This document shows positions 54,519 to 64,000 of a DNA stretch of 64,000 nt, one piece after another. Both the position numbers and the translations under genes were made by a program. The stretch covers positions 62,001 through 126,000 of the forward strand of contig NZ_CAKMTD010000001.1 in the NCBI RefSeq assembly GCF_928391935.1, given 5' to 3'. The notes under the pieces were generated by a model. The model had not been told where the DNA came from, did no database searches, and was given only the letters and a program-made list of their open reading frames with translations. The stretch is from Rothia nasimurium. GTDB lineage: Bacteria > Actinomycetota > Actinomycetes > Actinomycetales > Micrococcaceae. Positions within the stretch are counted from its first letter, which is position 1, and every line of letters starts with the position of its first letter.

Positions 54519-54959
54519 TTAGTCGACCTTGAGGACGCAGGTTGCGCTACCGGTGCCGTCAGCCTCGTTGGCGTGGTTGACGTGGTCGCCTGCTTCTAGG
54601 GCGTAGCCGGTGCCCTTGATGGCGCAGGTTACGTCTGCGTTAGGGTCGGCTGCTGACACGGCAACGCGGATGGTGGAGCCTGCCAGGTCTGAGAGCTGGT
54701 CGTAGGTCAGCTGGTAGAAAGCTTCGCCCTCAAATTCTGCCTTGTTGCCGTCAAAGCTCATCTGATCCTGGTAGACGGTGACGGTGGCGGGTGCTTCCTT
54801 GCCGTCGAGCTGGGCAGTTACCTCGAAAGTGATGTCATCGCGGCCACCCCAGCCGTCAATTTCTTGGAAGCCCATGCCGGGAACGATGGTTTGAGCGCAG
54901 CCTGCGAACAGGGCGGTCGCCGCAAGCGCGGATACAAGGGTAACTTTTTTCTTTGCCAT
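54519..54959 (-). CDS. Small secreted lipoprotein of unknown function
   Basis: A 146-aa protein with lipobox LFAGC (Cys at about residue 21). The mature part is acidic and probably beta-rich (ITFEVTAQLDGKEAPATVTVY, QLTYDQLSDLAGSTIRVAVSA), with two cysteines (VTCAIKG, SATCVLKVD) that may form a disulfide. No family recognised. It is monocistronic, with a terminator downstream. Confidence 0.75.
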   Translation of the reverse strand: MAKKKVTLVSALAATALFAGCAQTIVPGMGFQEIDGWGGRDDITFEVTAQLDGKEAPATVTVYQDQMSFDGNKAEFEGEAFYQLTYDQLSDLAGSTIRVAVSAADPNADVTCAIKGTGYALEAGDHVNHANEADGTGSATCVLKVD

Positions 54960-55069
54960 ATATAAAAATATAGCGTCTTCACAGGCAGTTAGGGTAATGC
55001 TACGCGCGGGTGTCTGAACAGTTTGTCAGTAAACTTTACCGCCCGAATCTTGCCAGGCAACCAACCTTT

Positions 55070-56110
55070 TTAGGGGAGGTAGCGTCCGGTGATCTGCCCG
55101 CCTTCGACGGTGAAGGGCCAGCCGATCCCGTTTTTAGTCATGACGCTGTGGGGGTCTACCCCGGGGGCAAAGAGGTGGGAGCGGTTCTTGTAGGCGATGA
55201 AGTATTCGTCGAAGGCCGGTAGGTGGAAGGTTAGGGAGAGGGCGTGGTCGAGGTCTTGGGTAGTGACGTCCTGCTGCCAACTGCCCATGTAGTAGATGGT
55301 GCCGTCCAGGACGAAGCTCATCAGCTCGCCGGAGGCAACCAGGGCCTCTGCAGTGCGGGTGATGGTGGACTTAGGCAGGGTGGACCACCAGTTGAAATCA
55401 TCGACGGAGGCCGGGCCCCGGGTGGAGAAGTAGCGGGCAGTGAGTTCCCGGGTTTTCTCGGCAGGGGTGCGGATGGTGGCGTCAGCAACCTGCTCAGGAA
55501 TGGCTACCTCTGAGGCAACGAAGGTATCGTCCTGACCCGTTCGGCGGGTCTGGATGATGGCACCGCCTGAACCTAGCCGCCGCAAGTGGTGGCCCAGCAG
55601 CTCTCGGGGGTAGCCCGCCTCAGCGAAGAGGGCCCGCAGCTGGTCGCGGCTCACCGGTTTACTAATAGCGCTTTCAGCCAGCGACCGGGCTGCCTCGTAG
55701 CCCTCAACGCTCAGACCGAACTGCTCAGCTAGGCGCTCCAGCTTACCGGTGACTGAGCGGGGCCCGAGGAGGGTGGTCACCCAGTGGTCGCTGCGGTGCA
55801 GGTAGTGCAGGGTGCCGCGCTGGGACCAGGTGCGCACCAGTTCATAGTCGGCGAGCGCGGTGTCCAGGTGGCTGGTGTTGGTGGTGAGTGGTTTTTCGTC
55901 CAGTCCTGCTCGGAGGGCGAGGGCGGTGAGGCCTCCTGCGTAGTTTTGGCCTTGGGTGGCGATCATGTAGTGGGCTGCGTCGGTGATGGTGGTGGGGGTG
56001 GTGGGTCGGGCGGACGCTGGTGCGAGGGCTTGGGCGATGAGTCTGCGGGGGGCGATTTCGGTGCGGTGCATGGGTTTAGTGTACTGGGAAGGTTGAGCGG
56101 GGAGACTCAT
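55070..56110 (-). CDS. Winged-helix DNA-binding protein, AlkZ/HTH_42-like
   Basis: A 346-aa protein of the HTH_42 superfamily, which includes the DNA glycosylase AlkZ. ALAPASARPTTPTTITDAAHYMIATQGQ carries Gln53-Gly-Gln55, comparable to the Q-x-Q/D catalytic motif of AlkZ-like glycosylases. RTWSQRGTLHYLHRSDHWVTTLLGPR, TARYFSTRGPASVDDFNWWSTLP and LPAFDEYFIAYKNR are typical family segments. Glycosylase activity is inference. ATG 56110 is used. ATG 56071 (MHRTEIAPRRL) is equally plausible. Confidence 0.82.
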   Translation of the reverse strand: MSLPAQPSQYTKPMHRTEIAPRRLIAQALAPASARPTTPTTITDAAHYMIATQGQNYAGGLTALALRAGLDEKPLTTNTSHLDTALADYELVRTWSQRGTLHYLHRSDHWVTTLLGPRSVTGKLERLAEQFGLSVEGYEAARSLAESAISKPVSRDQLRALFAEAGYPRELLGHHLRRLGSGGAIIQTRRTGQDDTFVASEVAIPEQVADATIRTPAEKTRELTARYFSTRGPASVDDFNWWSTLPKSTITRTAEALVASGELMSFVLDGTIYYMGSWQQDVTTQDLDHALSLTFHLPAFDEYFIAYKNRSHLFAPGVDPHSVMTKNGIGWPFTVEGGQITGRYLP

Positions 56111-56158
56111 GAGCTCTTTGGGGTTAGCCTATCGGTTGGGCAGCTCATAAGTGTTAGT

Positions 56159-56191
56159 TGTGCCCCCACCTGTTCAGCAGATGGGGGCACA
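56159..56191 (-). terminator. Hairpin after the GH1 gene
   Basis: Perfect 10-bp stem TGTGCCCCCA/TGGGGGCACA with a short inner CTG/CAG pairing, 14 bp past the GH1 stop. No T-tract. Confidence 0.55.
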
Positions 56192-56204
56192 GCAGCAATG
56201 TGTA

Positions 56205-57608
<1,404 letters not shown>

Positions 57609-57648
57609 TCACTGTCCTTATCTACGAATAAACCCTAGCCCTACCAGC

Positions 57649-58104
57649 CTAGACGTGGTGGTAGGGGCGGCCAGCGGCAATCTCACCGGCCCGATAAATC
57701 TGCTCGGTAATGATCAGGCGCACCAGCTGGTGGGGGAAGACCAGATCAGAAAGGCTCCAGACGGTATTAGCCCTCGCCCGCACGGTATCGTCCACCCCGT
57801 AGGCCCCACCGATGACCAGCACTACCTTCTTGAACCCCAGCTGCCCTTCCAGCAGGCGGGCCAGGGCCGGGGAGGAGAGCATTTCCCCCCGTTCATCCAG
57901 CAGCACCAGGTAGTCGTCGCGCTCAACCTTCTCAAGGATCCGGCGGGACTCCTCAGCCCGGGCTGCCTCCTCAGCGAGGGAAGAATGGGCCAAGAACTGC
58001 CAGGAAATATCCCAGGGCTTACGCAGGCGGGTTTCATACCGGTCAATGCCGTCCTTAACCCACTTCTCATGCTTCTTGCCGATCGCAATAATTTTGATGG
58101 TCAC
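57649..58104 (-). CDS. rlmH: 23S rRNA (pseudouridine1915-N3)-methyltransferase RlmH
   Basis: SPOUT-class methyltransferase of 151 aa acting on helix 69 of 23S rRNA. IIAIGKKHEKWVKDGIDRYETRL, VLLDERGEMLSSPALARLLE, LVIGGAYGVDD and the C-terminal HQLVRLIITEQIYRAGEIAAGRPYHHV are diagnostic. The start is GTG at 58104, overlapping the stop of the upstream methyltransferase by four bases, so they form one unit. Confidence 0.94.
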   Translation of the reverse strand: MTIKIIAIGKKHEKWVKDGIDRYETRLRKPWDISWQFLAHSSLAEEAARAEESRRILEKVERDDYLVLLDERGEMLSSPALARLLEGQLGFKKVVLVIGGAYGVDDTVRARANTVWSLSDLVFPHQLVRLIITEQIYRAGEIAAGRPYHHV

Positions 58105-59279
58105 GCTTCAGTTACCTCCTGGTGATGGACGGACGACACTGCCCCGGCCGGGGCTGTTGCGGTGAGCACGGTAAAGGTGGGGGTGCGCTCCAGCTGCTGT
58201 ACCTGCTCAAAGCGGGCCTCAACCTGAGGCCGGTAGCGGGCATGGGAATTATGCACCAGAAAGAGGCGTCCACCCGGGGCAAGCAGGCGCACGGCAGAGT
58301 CCAGCAGGGGCCCCACCAGGCTCAAGTCCACCGCCGTACCGGTATGGAAGGGAGGGTTCAGCAGCACATAATCCAGGCTCTGCTCCTGCAAGCGGGAGGC
58401 GGCGTTATCCCAGGTCACCTCAACCCGAGCGTCCTGGCCCAGGTTCAGGGAAGCTGAGCGCACCGCGTCCAAATCCACATCACTGGCCCACACCCGGGCT
58501 ACTTCAACCCCCGCCGGTAAGTTCTTGAGCACCTGGGCCGTCACCGACCCGTTACCGCAGCCCAAATCAAGCAAAGTCACCGGGCCGGACGGACGCGCAT
58601 TGGCTAGGTGGGCCAAGGCGCAGGCTGCCAGCAACTGCCCGCCTCGATCAGGCTTGGCTCCGGAAAAGACCCCGCCCACCGCTTTCAAGGGCCCAGCCTG
58701 GTGGGCAGGTGAGTCAGCGGGCTGGGGGCCGGTAGCCAGCAGGCACCGGTGCTTACCCTGGCCGCGCAACCCCTGCACCTGCGAAAGATCCCGGCCCAGG
58801 GTCTGATTGAAACTGACCTGCATATGCTTGGTGTTCCCACCCAGCAGCAGGGCTGCCTGCCGCCCAGCCCCTACCTGGTAGCTGGCAAAATCGTGGGCTA
58901 TGTCAGCGAGCGCCGCATGGCTCTTGGGTAGCCTGCCGATGGCGAGGGTGCCGTCAAAGGCGTGGGCCTTGAGGAAGTCACCGAGGCCGAAGGTGGTAGG
59001 CTCGATCTGCCCCTGGGGGGTGAGGCCTGCGATGATCAGGGCCGGGTTGGGGTAGCGGGTGCGGAGGTTCTGGGCGTCGGTGTAGAGGCGCTGGCGGCTT
59101 AGGACTCGGCCACCCTCCCCCACCTGGTCCAGGGCCCAGCCGGTGAGGGCGCCGGTGGGGTCATCGAGCACCAGGAGGTCCCGGCCTGGGGTGGCTGGCA
59201 TGTGGGTTGTGGCGTCAGCGATGATAAGGCGGTCGAGGGCTGTTGGGGTTTGAGGGGTGCTTGGTTCTGTTGGACTCAC
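58101..59279 (-). CDS. Class I rRNA-type methyltransferase (RsmC/RlmG-like)
   Basis: A 392-aa two-domain protein. The C-terminal domain binds S-adenosylmethionine through LLDLGCGNGSVTAQVL and has the NPPF-type catalytic motif LLNPPFHTG, which is typical of guanine-N2 methyltransferases such as RsmC and RlmG. The N-terminal half is the degenerate pseudo-methyltransferase domain seen in that group. A 16S or 23S guanine target is inferred. GTG 59279 start. It overlaps rlmH. Confidence 0.88.
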   Translation of the reverse strand: MSPTEPSTPQTPTALDRLIIADATTHMPATPGRDLLVLDDPTGALTGWALDQVGEGGRVLSRQRLYTDAQNLRTRYPNPALIIAGLTPQGQIEPTTFGLGDFLKAHAFDGTLAIGRLPKSHAALADIAHDFASYQVGAGRQAALLLGGNTKHMQVSFNQTLGRDLSQVQGLRGQGKHRCLLATGPQPADSPAHQAGPLKAVGGVFSGAKPDRGGQLLAACALAHLANARPSGPVTLLDLGCGNGSVTAQVLKNLPAGVEVARVWASDVDLDAVRSASLNLGQDARVEVTWDNAASRLQEQSLDYVLLNPPFHTGTAVDLSLVGPLLDSAVRLLAPGGRLFLVHNSHARYRPQVEARFEQVQQLERTPTFTVLTATAPAGAVSSVHHQEVTEA

Positions 59280-59312
59280 TCCCCTATTGTCTCACGGACT
59301 GTTCTGCTGACC

Positions 59313-59993
59313 TTACCCGTCTAAGGGGGCGGCCCAGGCGTCCTTGATGAGTTGTAGGAGTACCTGCCGGTCGATGTTTTTGAGGGAGGTGATGTAGAGG
59401 CAACCAGCACCCAGCCGGTGTTTGCCCAGGTGGGTGGTGAGTTCCTTGAAGGTGGGGGCGCCTTGCATGCCGTAGAGGGTGAGGGAGGCCTTGCGCGGGC
59501 TGAACCCGATTTTGAACCAGTCCCCGTGTCGCCCTGAGGAGCTCTCATAATGCACCTGGCCGAACCCGACCATGGTGGGGCCCCACATGACCGGCTCCTG
59601 CCCGGTGACCTGGGTAAAGATCTGGAGCAACTCAAGGCCATCTGCCCTGCGGACCGGCCATTCTACGGCCTCGCAGAAGGCACGGGGGTCGACGGCGGTG
59701 GGCTTGGTTTTGATGTCGGCGGCCACCTTCCCGGTGTGCCCGGCAGTGATAGTCACGGTAGGGGCCTGGGCGTGGACGTCTTCGGGGGTTGGGGCCTCAA
59801 GCATGTCCCCGCCTGTTGCTCGTAAAGCCGTGAGCAGGCGTCCTAACCCCTTGGCCCCTACCCCGTGCAGGACTAGCAGCTGCCGGTAGTTGGCCCCGTC
59901 AAGTTGGGCCAGCTTGGTGTAGCCGGCTTCTGCCAGGGCCCGACGCAAGGGGGCACCCACCCCGGGAAGGTGCAGGCTGGTGGTTTGGTTCAT
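59313..59993 (-). CDS. Helix-hairpin-helix plus DUF1801 protein
   Basis: A 226-aa protein. Residues 1-70 carry a DNA-binding-like helix-hairpin-helix (LPGVGAPLRRALAEAGYTKLAQL, VLHGVGAKGLGRLL), and residues 90-226 are a DUF1801 domain (MVGFGQVHYESSSGRHGDWFKIGFSPRKASLTLYG). ATG 59993 is supported by AAGGAGGGGCC. The frame is open far upstream but runs antisense to the amidase gene. Function unknown. Confidence 0.78.
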   Translation of the reverse strand: MNQTTSLHLPGVGAPLRRALAEAGYTKLAQLDGANYRQLLVLHGVGAKGLGRLLTALRATGGDMLEAPTPEDVHAQAPTVTITAGHTGKVAADIKTKPTAVDPRAFCEAVEWPVRRADGLELLQIFTQVTGQEPVMWGPTMVGFGQVHYESSSGRHGDWFKIGFSPRKASLTLYGMQGAPTFKELTTHLGKHRLGAGCLYITSLKNIDRQVLLQLIKDAWAAPLDG

Positions 59994-60084
59994 GGCCCCT
60001 CCTTGAGCCGTGAGGTTTTCATCGGTAGGTGTACCCTGCACCCTAGAATAGTGCAAGAAACAGATGGTTCCGGAAGGAGGCACC

Positions 60085-61443
60085 ATGGTGACCTGGCATA
60101 CCCTGGACGCCCACGACTGGCGGCAGGCCGTGGCGGCCAGCTCAGCTGCAGAGGGGCTCGACGCTGCCCTGACCCACATCACCCAGCTGAACCCTACCCT
60201 CAACGCTTTCACCCTGCTCCTTGAGGATGAGGCCCGTGCAGCCGCCCAAGCCCTGGACCGTCTTGCCCCCGGCGAGCGCGGCCCCCTGCACGGGGTGCCG
60301 GTAGTCATCAAGGATGAAAACGACGTTGCCGGGACGGCCACCAGTTTCGGCACCGCGGCTAACACCTCGCCCAAGGCTGAGGATTCCCTGACGGTTCAAA
60401 GGCTGAGGCAGGCTGGGGCCCTGATTCTGGGCAAGACCACCATGCCAGCTTTTGGGGCTTTCCCGGTGACCGAGTCTGAGGCTTTTGGGGTCACCCGCAA
60501 CCCGGTGGATCCCCGGTTCACCCCGGGTGGGTCTTCGGGTGGGTCGGCGGTTGCGGTTGTGTCGGGTATGGTTCCCCTTGCCCTGGGTGGGGACGGCGGT
60601 GGTTCCATTCGGATTCCGGCGGACCGGTGCGGTGTGGTGGGCTTCAAACCTGCCCGAGGCACGGTGCCTACTGCCCCCTACGGGCACCTGTGGCATGATT
60701 TGGGCACGGCAGGGCCGATTACCCGTTCTGTGCGGGACGCTGAGCTGATGTACCGGGTGCTGGCAGGGCTACCTCAACCGGCCCCCTGGGCTGACGCTGT
60801 GCCCGTCCGGCCCCTGAAGATTGCGGTGTCGGCGCGGCCTGCTAGCCCCCTGGCGAAACTGCACCCCGACCACCGCAGGTCCCTCTGGGCAGCAGCCCAA
60901 GCCCTCCGGGCCGCCGGGCATACCGTGACCTGGGTGGATGAGCGCGTCCCTGACCCCACTGCCGCCTTTACCGTGCAGTTCTTTGCCGGGCTCATCGACG
61001 AGATCCAGGCCCTGGAGGCCCCTGAAAAGATTGAGCCCCTGCACCGGCACACCGCTCAGCTGGGATTCTGGGCCACCGGCCCGGTGCTGGCCCGCGCCAA
61101 GGCCGCCGGGGCCGTTATCTCTGAGCGCCTGGACACCACCTACTTCACGGACCACGATCTTCTGCTAACCCCCACGACGGCCAGCCGCCCGGCCCCCGTC
61201 GGCACCCTAGGCCGGGGCCTGGTGGGGCGGCACGGGGCTTTCCTCAAGGCCATGGCCGAGGCGGTTCCGTCCGTGGCCTACACCCTGATCTGGAACGTGG
61301 CAGGCAACCCCGCCCTCAGCATTCCGGCAGGACGGGCCCGCGACGGCCTACCGACCTCCGTCCAGCTGGTAGCCCCCCGCCGCCCCGGCGCAGAAGACCT
61401 GCTCTTTGAGGCAGGCCAGCACCTCGAGCGCCACCTAAGATAG
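60085..61443 (+). CDS. Amidase (amidase-signature family)
   Basis: Ser-cisSer-Lys hydrolase of 452 aa. VVIKDEND holds Lys76, FTPGGSSGGSAVAVVSG holds the cis-Ser (about 150-151), and GGDGGGSIRIPADRCGVVGFKP holds nucleophile Ser174. ATG 60085 is chosen because GGAAGGAGG lies just upstream. An ATG seven codons earlier contains that site. The substrate is unknown, and GatA is unlikely because there are no gatB/gatC neighbours and the C-terminus differs. Confidence 0.9.
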   Translation: MVTWHTLDAHDWRQAVAASSAAEGLDAALTHITQLNPTLNAFTLLLEDEARAAAQALDRLAPGERGPLHGVPVVIKDENDVAGTATSFGTAANTSPKAEDSLTVQRLRQAGALILGKTTMPAFGAFPVTESEAFGVTRNPVDPRFTPGGSSGGSAVAVVSGMVPLALGGDGGGSIRIPADRCGVVGFKPARGTVPTAPYGHLWHDLGTAGPITRSVRDAELMYRVLAGLPQPAPWADAVPVRPLKIAVSARPASPLAKLHPDHRRSLWAAAQALRAAGHTVTWVDERVPDPTAAFTVQFFAGLIDEIQALEAPEKIEPLHRHTAQLGFWATGPVLARAKAAGAVISERLDTTYFTDHDLLLTPTTASRPAPVGTLGRGLVGRHGAFLKAMAEAVPSVAYTLIWNVAGNPALSIPAGRARDGLPTSVQLVAPRRPGAEDLLFEAGQHLERHLR

Positions 61444-61475
61444 CTGACCTGCCACTAGCCCCCACCAATCGCAAA

Positions 61476-61504
61476 AGCCCCGCACCTTGACCCGGTGCGG
61501 GGCT
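61476..61504. terminator. Bidirectional terminator between amidase and thioesterase genes
   Basis: Perfect 11-bp stem AGCCCCGCACC/GGTGCGGGGCT with a 7-base loop. CTTCT follows on the plus strand and TTTT on the minus strand, so it can serve both convergent genes. Confidence 0.88.
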
Positions 61505-61519
61505 CTTCTGCTCTGTTAC

Positions 61520-62515
61520 CTAGTCGACGAGTCTCTGGGTTTCAACCAGCGGGGCCACCAGGGGCATGGGCTCGTATTCGGCCCTCAGCTCCCGCAAGCG
61601 GGTGACGTGGGCGTGCAGGGCCCGGTCCTCATCCGTGCTGGGGGTGAACTGGCGGGCAGGCAGGGCCTGGCCGTCAAGGTCAGTAGCCACATAGGTCATG
61701 GTTGCGTGAATGGCCAGCGGCAATTGATCATGCTGCTCCCTGGGGTTACCAGCCCGCAGGTGGATGATGACTCCCATGGAGCGGGTGCCGGTATGCACCA
61801 GCCGGGCATTGACCTCCACGAGATCCCCAATATGAACCGGCTTGTAAAAACGGATTCCCCCGGCGTAGACGGCGACGGTGCGCTCGCCCGTCCAGCCCAT
61901 GGTCACGCTGGTGGCTGCCTCGTCGATCCATTCCATGGCCGTGCCGCCGTGGACGTTCCCGCCCCAGTTCACGTCCGTCGGCTTGGCCAAAAAGCGGTGG
62001 GTGATTTCGGGGGCAGTGGAGTTGCTGGTGTAGACCTGGGCTTCCATCTCCTGCTCAATGGCCTTGCGCAGGTCAATGCGGGAAAGTGCTGCCTGCTGCA
62101 CCCGCTTCTCTTCATCAGTTACCGGAAGGTAGGGGGTTACGGGGCTGGGCTTTTTGTCTTCTCCAATGGACACGAATATGACGAGGCAGTCACAGGCCCG
62201 GGTGAAGATTCCGTCTCGTGGGTCGGCGGAGAGCACTTCGTTGACGATGTGCATGGTGGAGCGGCCTGTGTAGACGATGCGCGAGCGCACTTCTACCAGG
62301 TGGCCGGAGGGGATGGGGCGGGTGAAGTGGATGTGGCCGACGTAGGCGGTGACGCAGTAGGTTCCTGCCCAGCCAACGGCGCAGGCGTAGGCGGCCTTGT
62401 CAATCCATTCGAGGACGCGGCCCCCGTGGACGCCCGCGGCGCCGGCGATGAGGATGTCAGTGGGGGCGGCGAGGAAGCGGAGGGTGATGGCTGATTGTGG
62501 GGTGGGTTGGGTCAT
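61520..62515 (-). CDS. Acyl-CoA thioesterase with two hotdog domains
   Basis: A 331-aa protein made of two HotDog domains. Each has the active-site pattern, HGGRVLEWIDKAAY in the first (about 30-45) and VHGGTAMEWIDEAAT in the second (about 190-205), and each shows a beta-strand pair such as IHFTRPIPSGHLVEVRSRIVYTGRSTM and IRFYKPVHIGDLVEVNARLVHTGTRSM. This is the tandem layout of YciA/ACOT-like acyl-CoA hydrolases. Chain-length preference cannot be read from sequence. Confidence 0.92.
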   Translation of the reverse strand: MTQPTPQSAITLRFLAAPTDILIAGAAGVHGGRVLEWIDKAAYACAVGWAGTYCVTAYVGHIHFTRPIPSGHLVEVRSRIVYTGRSTMHIVNEVLSADPRDGIFTRACDCLVIFVSIGEDKKPSPVTPYLPVTDEEKRVQQAALSRIDLRKAIEQEMEAQVYTSNSTAPEITHRFLAKPTDVNWGGNVHGGTAMEWIDEAATSVTMGWTGERTVAVYAGGIRFYKPVHIGDLVEVNARLVHTGTRSMGVIIHLRAGNPREQHDQLPLAIHATMTYVATDLDGQALPARQFTPSTDEDRALHAHVTRLRELRAEYEPMPLVAPLVETQRLVD

Positions 62516-62724
62516 GGTGGTGCTCTTGGGCTCGGGTGGTGGTGTCTGGTTGTCCCCAGGTGGCTTTGGAGCTTGGGAGCTTCTTTGCTCTGTGGGCTGG
62601 GCCTGGTTGGGGATTGATTTATTGTAGCGGGGCAGGTGCCTGGCGGGGCAAGCAGGGTGCAGAGTGTGAGACGGTAGGTCGTGATAGGGATTTGGGGTGG
62701 GGCTGGCTCAGTAGACTGGTGGGT

Positions 62725-64000
62725 ATGGTTTCTGTTTCTTCTGGTATTCAGGTGTTTGATTTTGATTCGGTCCACCAGGCCAATATGTGGCGTACTTTGG
62801 GGGCTGAGGAGGCTGTGAAGAGGTTGGATGCAGCGGTGCGGATGGCGCTGTTGATGGGTACTGAGTTGGTGTTGGACCGGAACCAGGTGCTGGATGGGGT
62901 CTATTTCTTGTCTCGTGGGCCTGAGGGGCTGGCTGCTGTTCTGGGTTTGGGGCCTGGGGAGCCTTTGCCTCTTAGGGTTAAATGTGCGCCGGGGTCTTTA
63001 GCCCAAGTCAGTGGTCTGGCGGCTTCCCAGGACGGCGAGCGCTGGGTTCCTGTGCAGCGTGGCTGGGGTGGGGGCGCACGGGTGTCCCTTGATGTGCAGC
63101 TTGCCCAGGTTCGTCAGGAGGAGTTTGTGGCCATGTCTTCGGCGCGTATGGCCCTGTTAGGTGATGTGGCTGATCGCGCCTGGTTGTGGGCTCCTAGTGA
63201 TTCTCGGGTGTGGGTGCGGGGTGCTGGTTTTCGGTTTTTCTCTGGCCCTGTGGAGGATACCTCCGTAGTGGAGGCACTTGAGGCTGCCCAGGATGAGTGG
63301 GTTGCGGCGATGGCCTGTGGCCGGGTTGCTGTTGATGATTGGTCCCAGACGCGCACTGGCCCCCTGGAGATGGGGCGGCATTTGGCGTCCTTGCGGTCTG
63401 AGATTTTAGGACGCGGGGTGCAGCTGACGGGTCTGGGTGAGTTTGTCACAGGGTTGGAATTGAACCGTCGTACTGAGGTGGTAGATGAGGTTCACCGGTG
63501 GGTTCTGGCTAATATGGGGCCGGAGGATAACCCTTTTGCTCATGCCCGGTGTGCTTTGGAGCTGTGGTCCCGGGGCTTTTACAGGGCCCTGTCTGCTGCT
63601 GAGGGTATGGGGCATCTGGCCTTTTTTGAGCCTGAGATGGATGAGGGTTTTGCTGACCAGTACGGGCTGAGTCTGCCAGTGCGTAGTAGAAGGCAGCGGG
63701 TGAAAGATCGGTTGGTGCCTAGGTCTGCCCGGTTGAAGGAGGGTCAGACAATGCGTGTAGATGGGACCTTGATTGATGACATGATTGATATTTCTGGGTC
63801 TGAATATGCCCGCCTGAGGGCGGTGTGTGCTTCTGCCACAGGTCAGCTGGCAGGCCCGTCCCCCGAAGAGGCCCTGCAGGATATTGCTTTTTATGCGATG
63901 GAGGCAACGGGGGCCCCGGTGCCCCGGCGGGTGAGCCGTCGTCAGGCTTGGTGGAGGATTATTTCTGGCATGGCCCTGGCTGTCATTGTGACGGGTATTT
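62725..64000 (+). CDS. Unrecognised protein, C-terminus beyond the window
   Basis: 425 codons are open from ATG 62725 to the right edge. The visible part is soluble and mixed alpha/beta (GIQVFDFDSVHQANMWRTLG, LVLDRNQVLDGVYFLSRG, VHRWVLANMGPEDNPFAHARC). It ends with a basic stretch (PRRVSRRQAWWR) and a hydrophobic helix starting at IISGMALAVIVTGI, so a membrane anchor near the C-terminus is likely. Codon use is rich in G and T at third positions, unlike the amidase. No family recognised. Confidence 0.6.
   Translation, partial: MVSVSSGIQVFDFDSVHQANMWRTLGAEEAVKRLDAAVRMALLMGTELVLDRNQVLDGVYFLSRGPEGLAAVLGLGPGEPLPLRVKCAPGSLAQVSGLAASQDGERWVPVQRGWGGGARVSLDVQLAQVRQEEFVAMSSARMALLGDVADRAWLWAPSDSRVWVRGAGFRFFSGPVEDTSVVEALEAAQDEWVAAMACGRVAVDDWSQTRTGPLEMGRHLASLRSEILGRGVQLTGLGEFVTGLELNRRTEVVDEVHRWVLANMGPEDNPFAHARCALELWSRGFYRALSAAEGMGHLAFFEPEMDEGFADQYGLSLPVRSRRQRVKDRLVPRSARLKEGQTMRVDGTLIDDMIDISGSEYARLRAVCASATGQLAGPSPEEALQDIAFYAMEATGAPVPRRVSRRQAWWRIISGMALAVIVTGI

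Noticed and set aside
59994-60374. N-terminal extension of the HHH-DUF1801 gene
   Set aside because: This part is antisense to the start of the amidase gene, and a strong ribosome site precedes ATG 59993.
62512-62775. Minus-strand Thr/Pro/His-rich frame upstream of the last gene
   Set aside because: Antisense to the start of the right-edge gene and compositionally biased.

Overview
The window looks like chromosome of a high-GC actinobacterium of the family Micrococcaceae, most likely Rothia or a close relative. The basis is gene order (rpsD, rarA, dtd, aspS, hisS, DUF349, rel, then secF-secD-yajC-ruvB-ruvA-ruvC-yebC), a GatD/MurT pair, class Ib nrd genes and frequent GTG/TTG starts. No tRNA, rRNA, CRISPR array, complete insertion sequence or prophage was seen.

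Layout. 1-6.6 kb: translation and repair genes on the minus strand. 6.9-9.1 kb: a DUF349 protein, a strong terminator, an inverted pair of DnaA boxes and an AbiEi-like protein. 9.2-18.2 kb: rel, the Sec accessory genes and the Holliday-junction genes. 18.3-22.2 kb: GatD/MurT (peptidoglycan amidation), a DUF2797 protein and a HIT protein. 22.3-28.0 kb: two paralogous carboxylesterases, one fused to an N-terminal zinc-ribbon-like domain, around an old-yellow-enzyme reductase, an FBP-type zinc protein and wrecked GNAT and toxin-antitoxin genes. 28.1-33.2 kb: an accessory island with two small membrane proteins, a decayed helicase and an AT-rich OLD-like ATPase/TOPRIM gene. 33.2-37 kb: thrS, a DUF1648 protein and a solitary DNA methyltransferase. 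37.0-39.3 kb: a two-unit tandem repeat and a secreted-protein/lipoprotein pair. 39.6-40.5 kb: an SmtB-like repressor overlapping a gene for a His-rich/Cys-rich metallothionein-like protein. 40.5-45.2 kb: metabolic and repair genes, including a tightly overlapping GNAT-lipoate ligase-SRAP operon. 45.3-48.0 kb: a low-GC graveyard of MafI-type immunity genes and frameshifted EndoU-like toxin tails between direct repeats. 48-53 kb: class Ib ribonucleotide reductase with NrdR boxes. 53.2-64 kb: APP1 phosphatase, an AlkZ-like protein, GH1 glucosidase, rlmH, an RsmC-like methyltransferase, an amidase, a double-hotdog thioesterase and an unrecognised gene cut by the right edge.

The most novel systems are the repressor/metallothionein pair (39.7-40.35 kb), whose tail is a near-perfect tandem duplication of a nine-cysteine unit, and the toxin-tail/immunity cassette array (45.37-48.0 kb). 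The zinc-ribbon/esterase fusion and the OLD-like ATPase island are next. All family names come from reading motifs by eye, without database searches.
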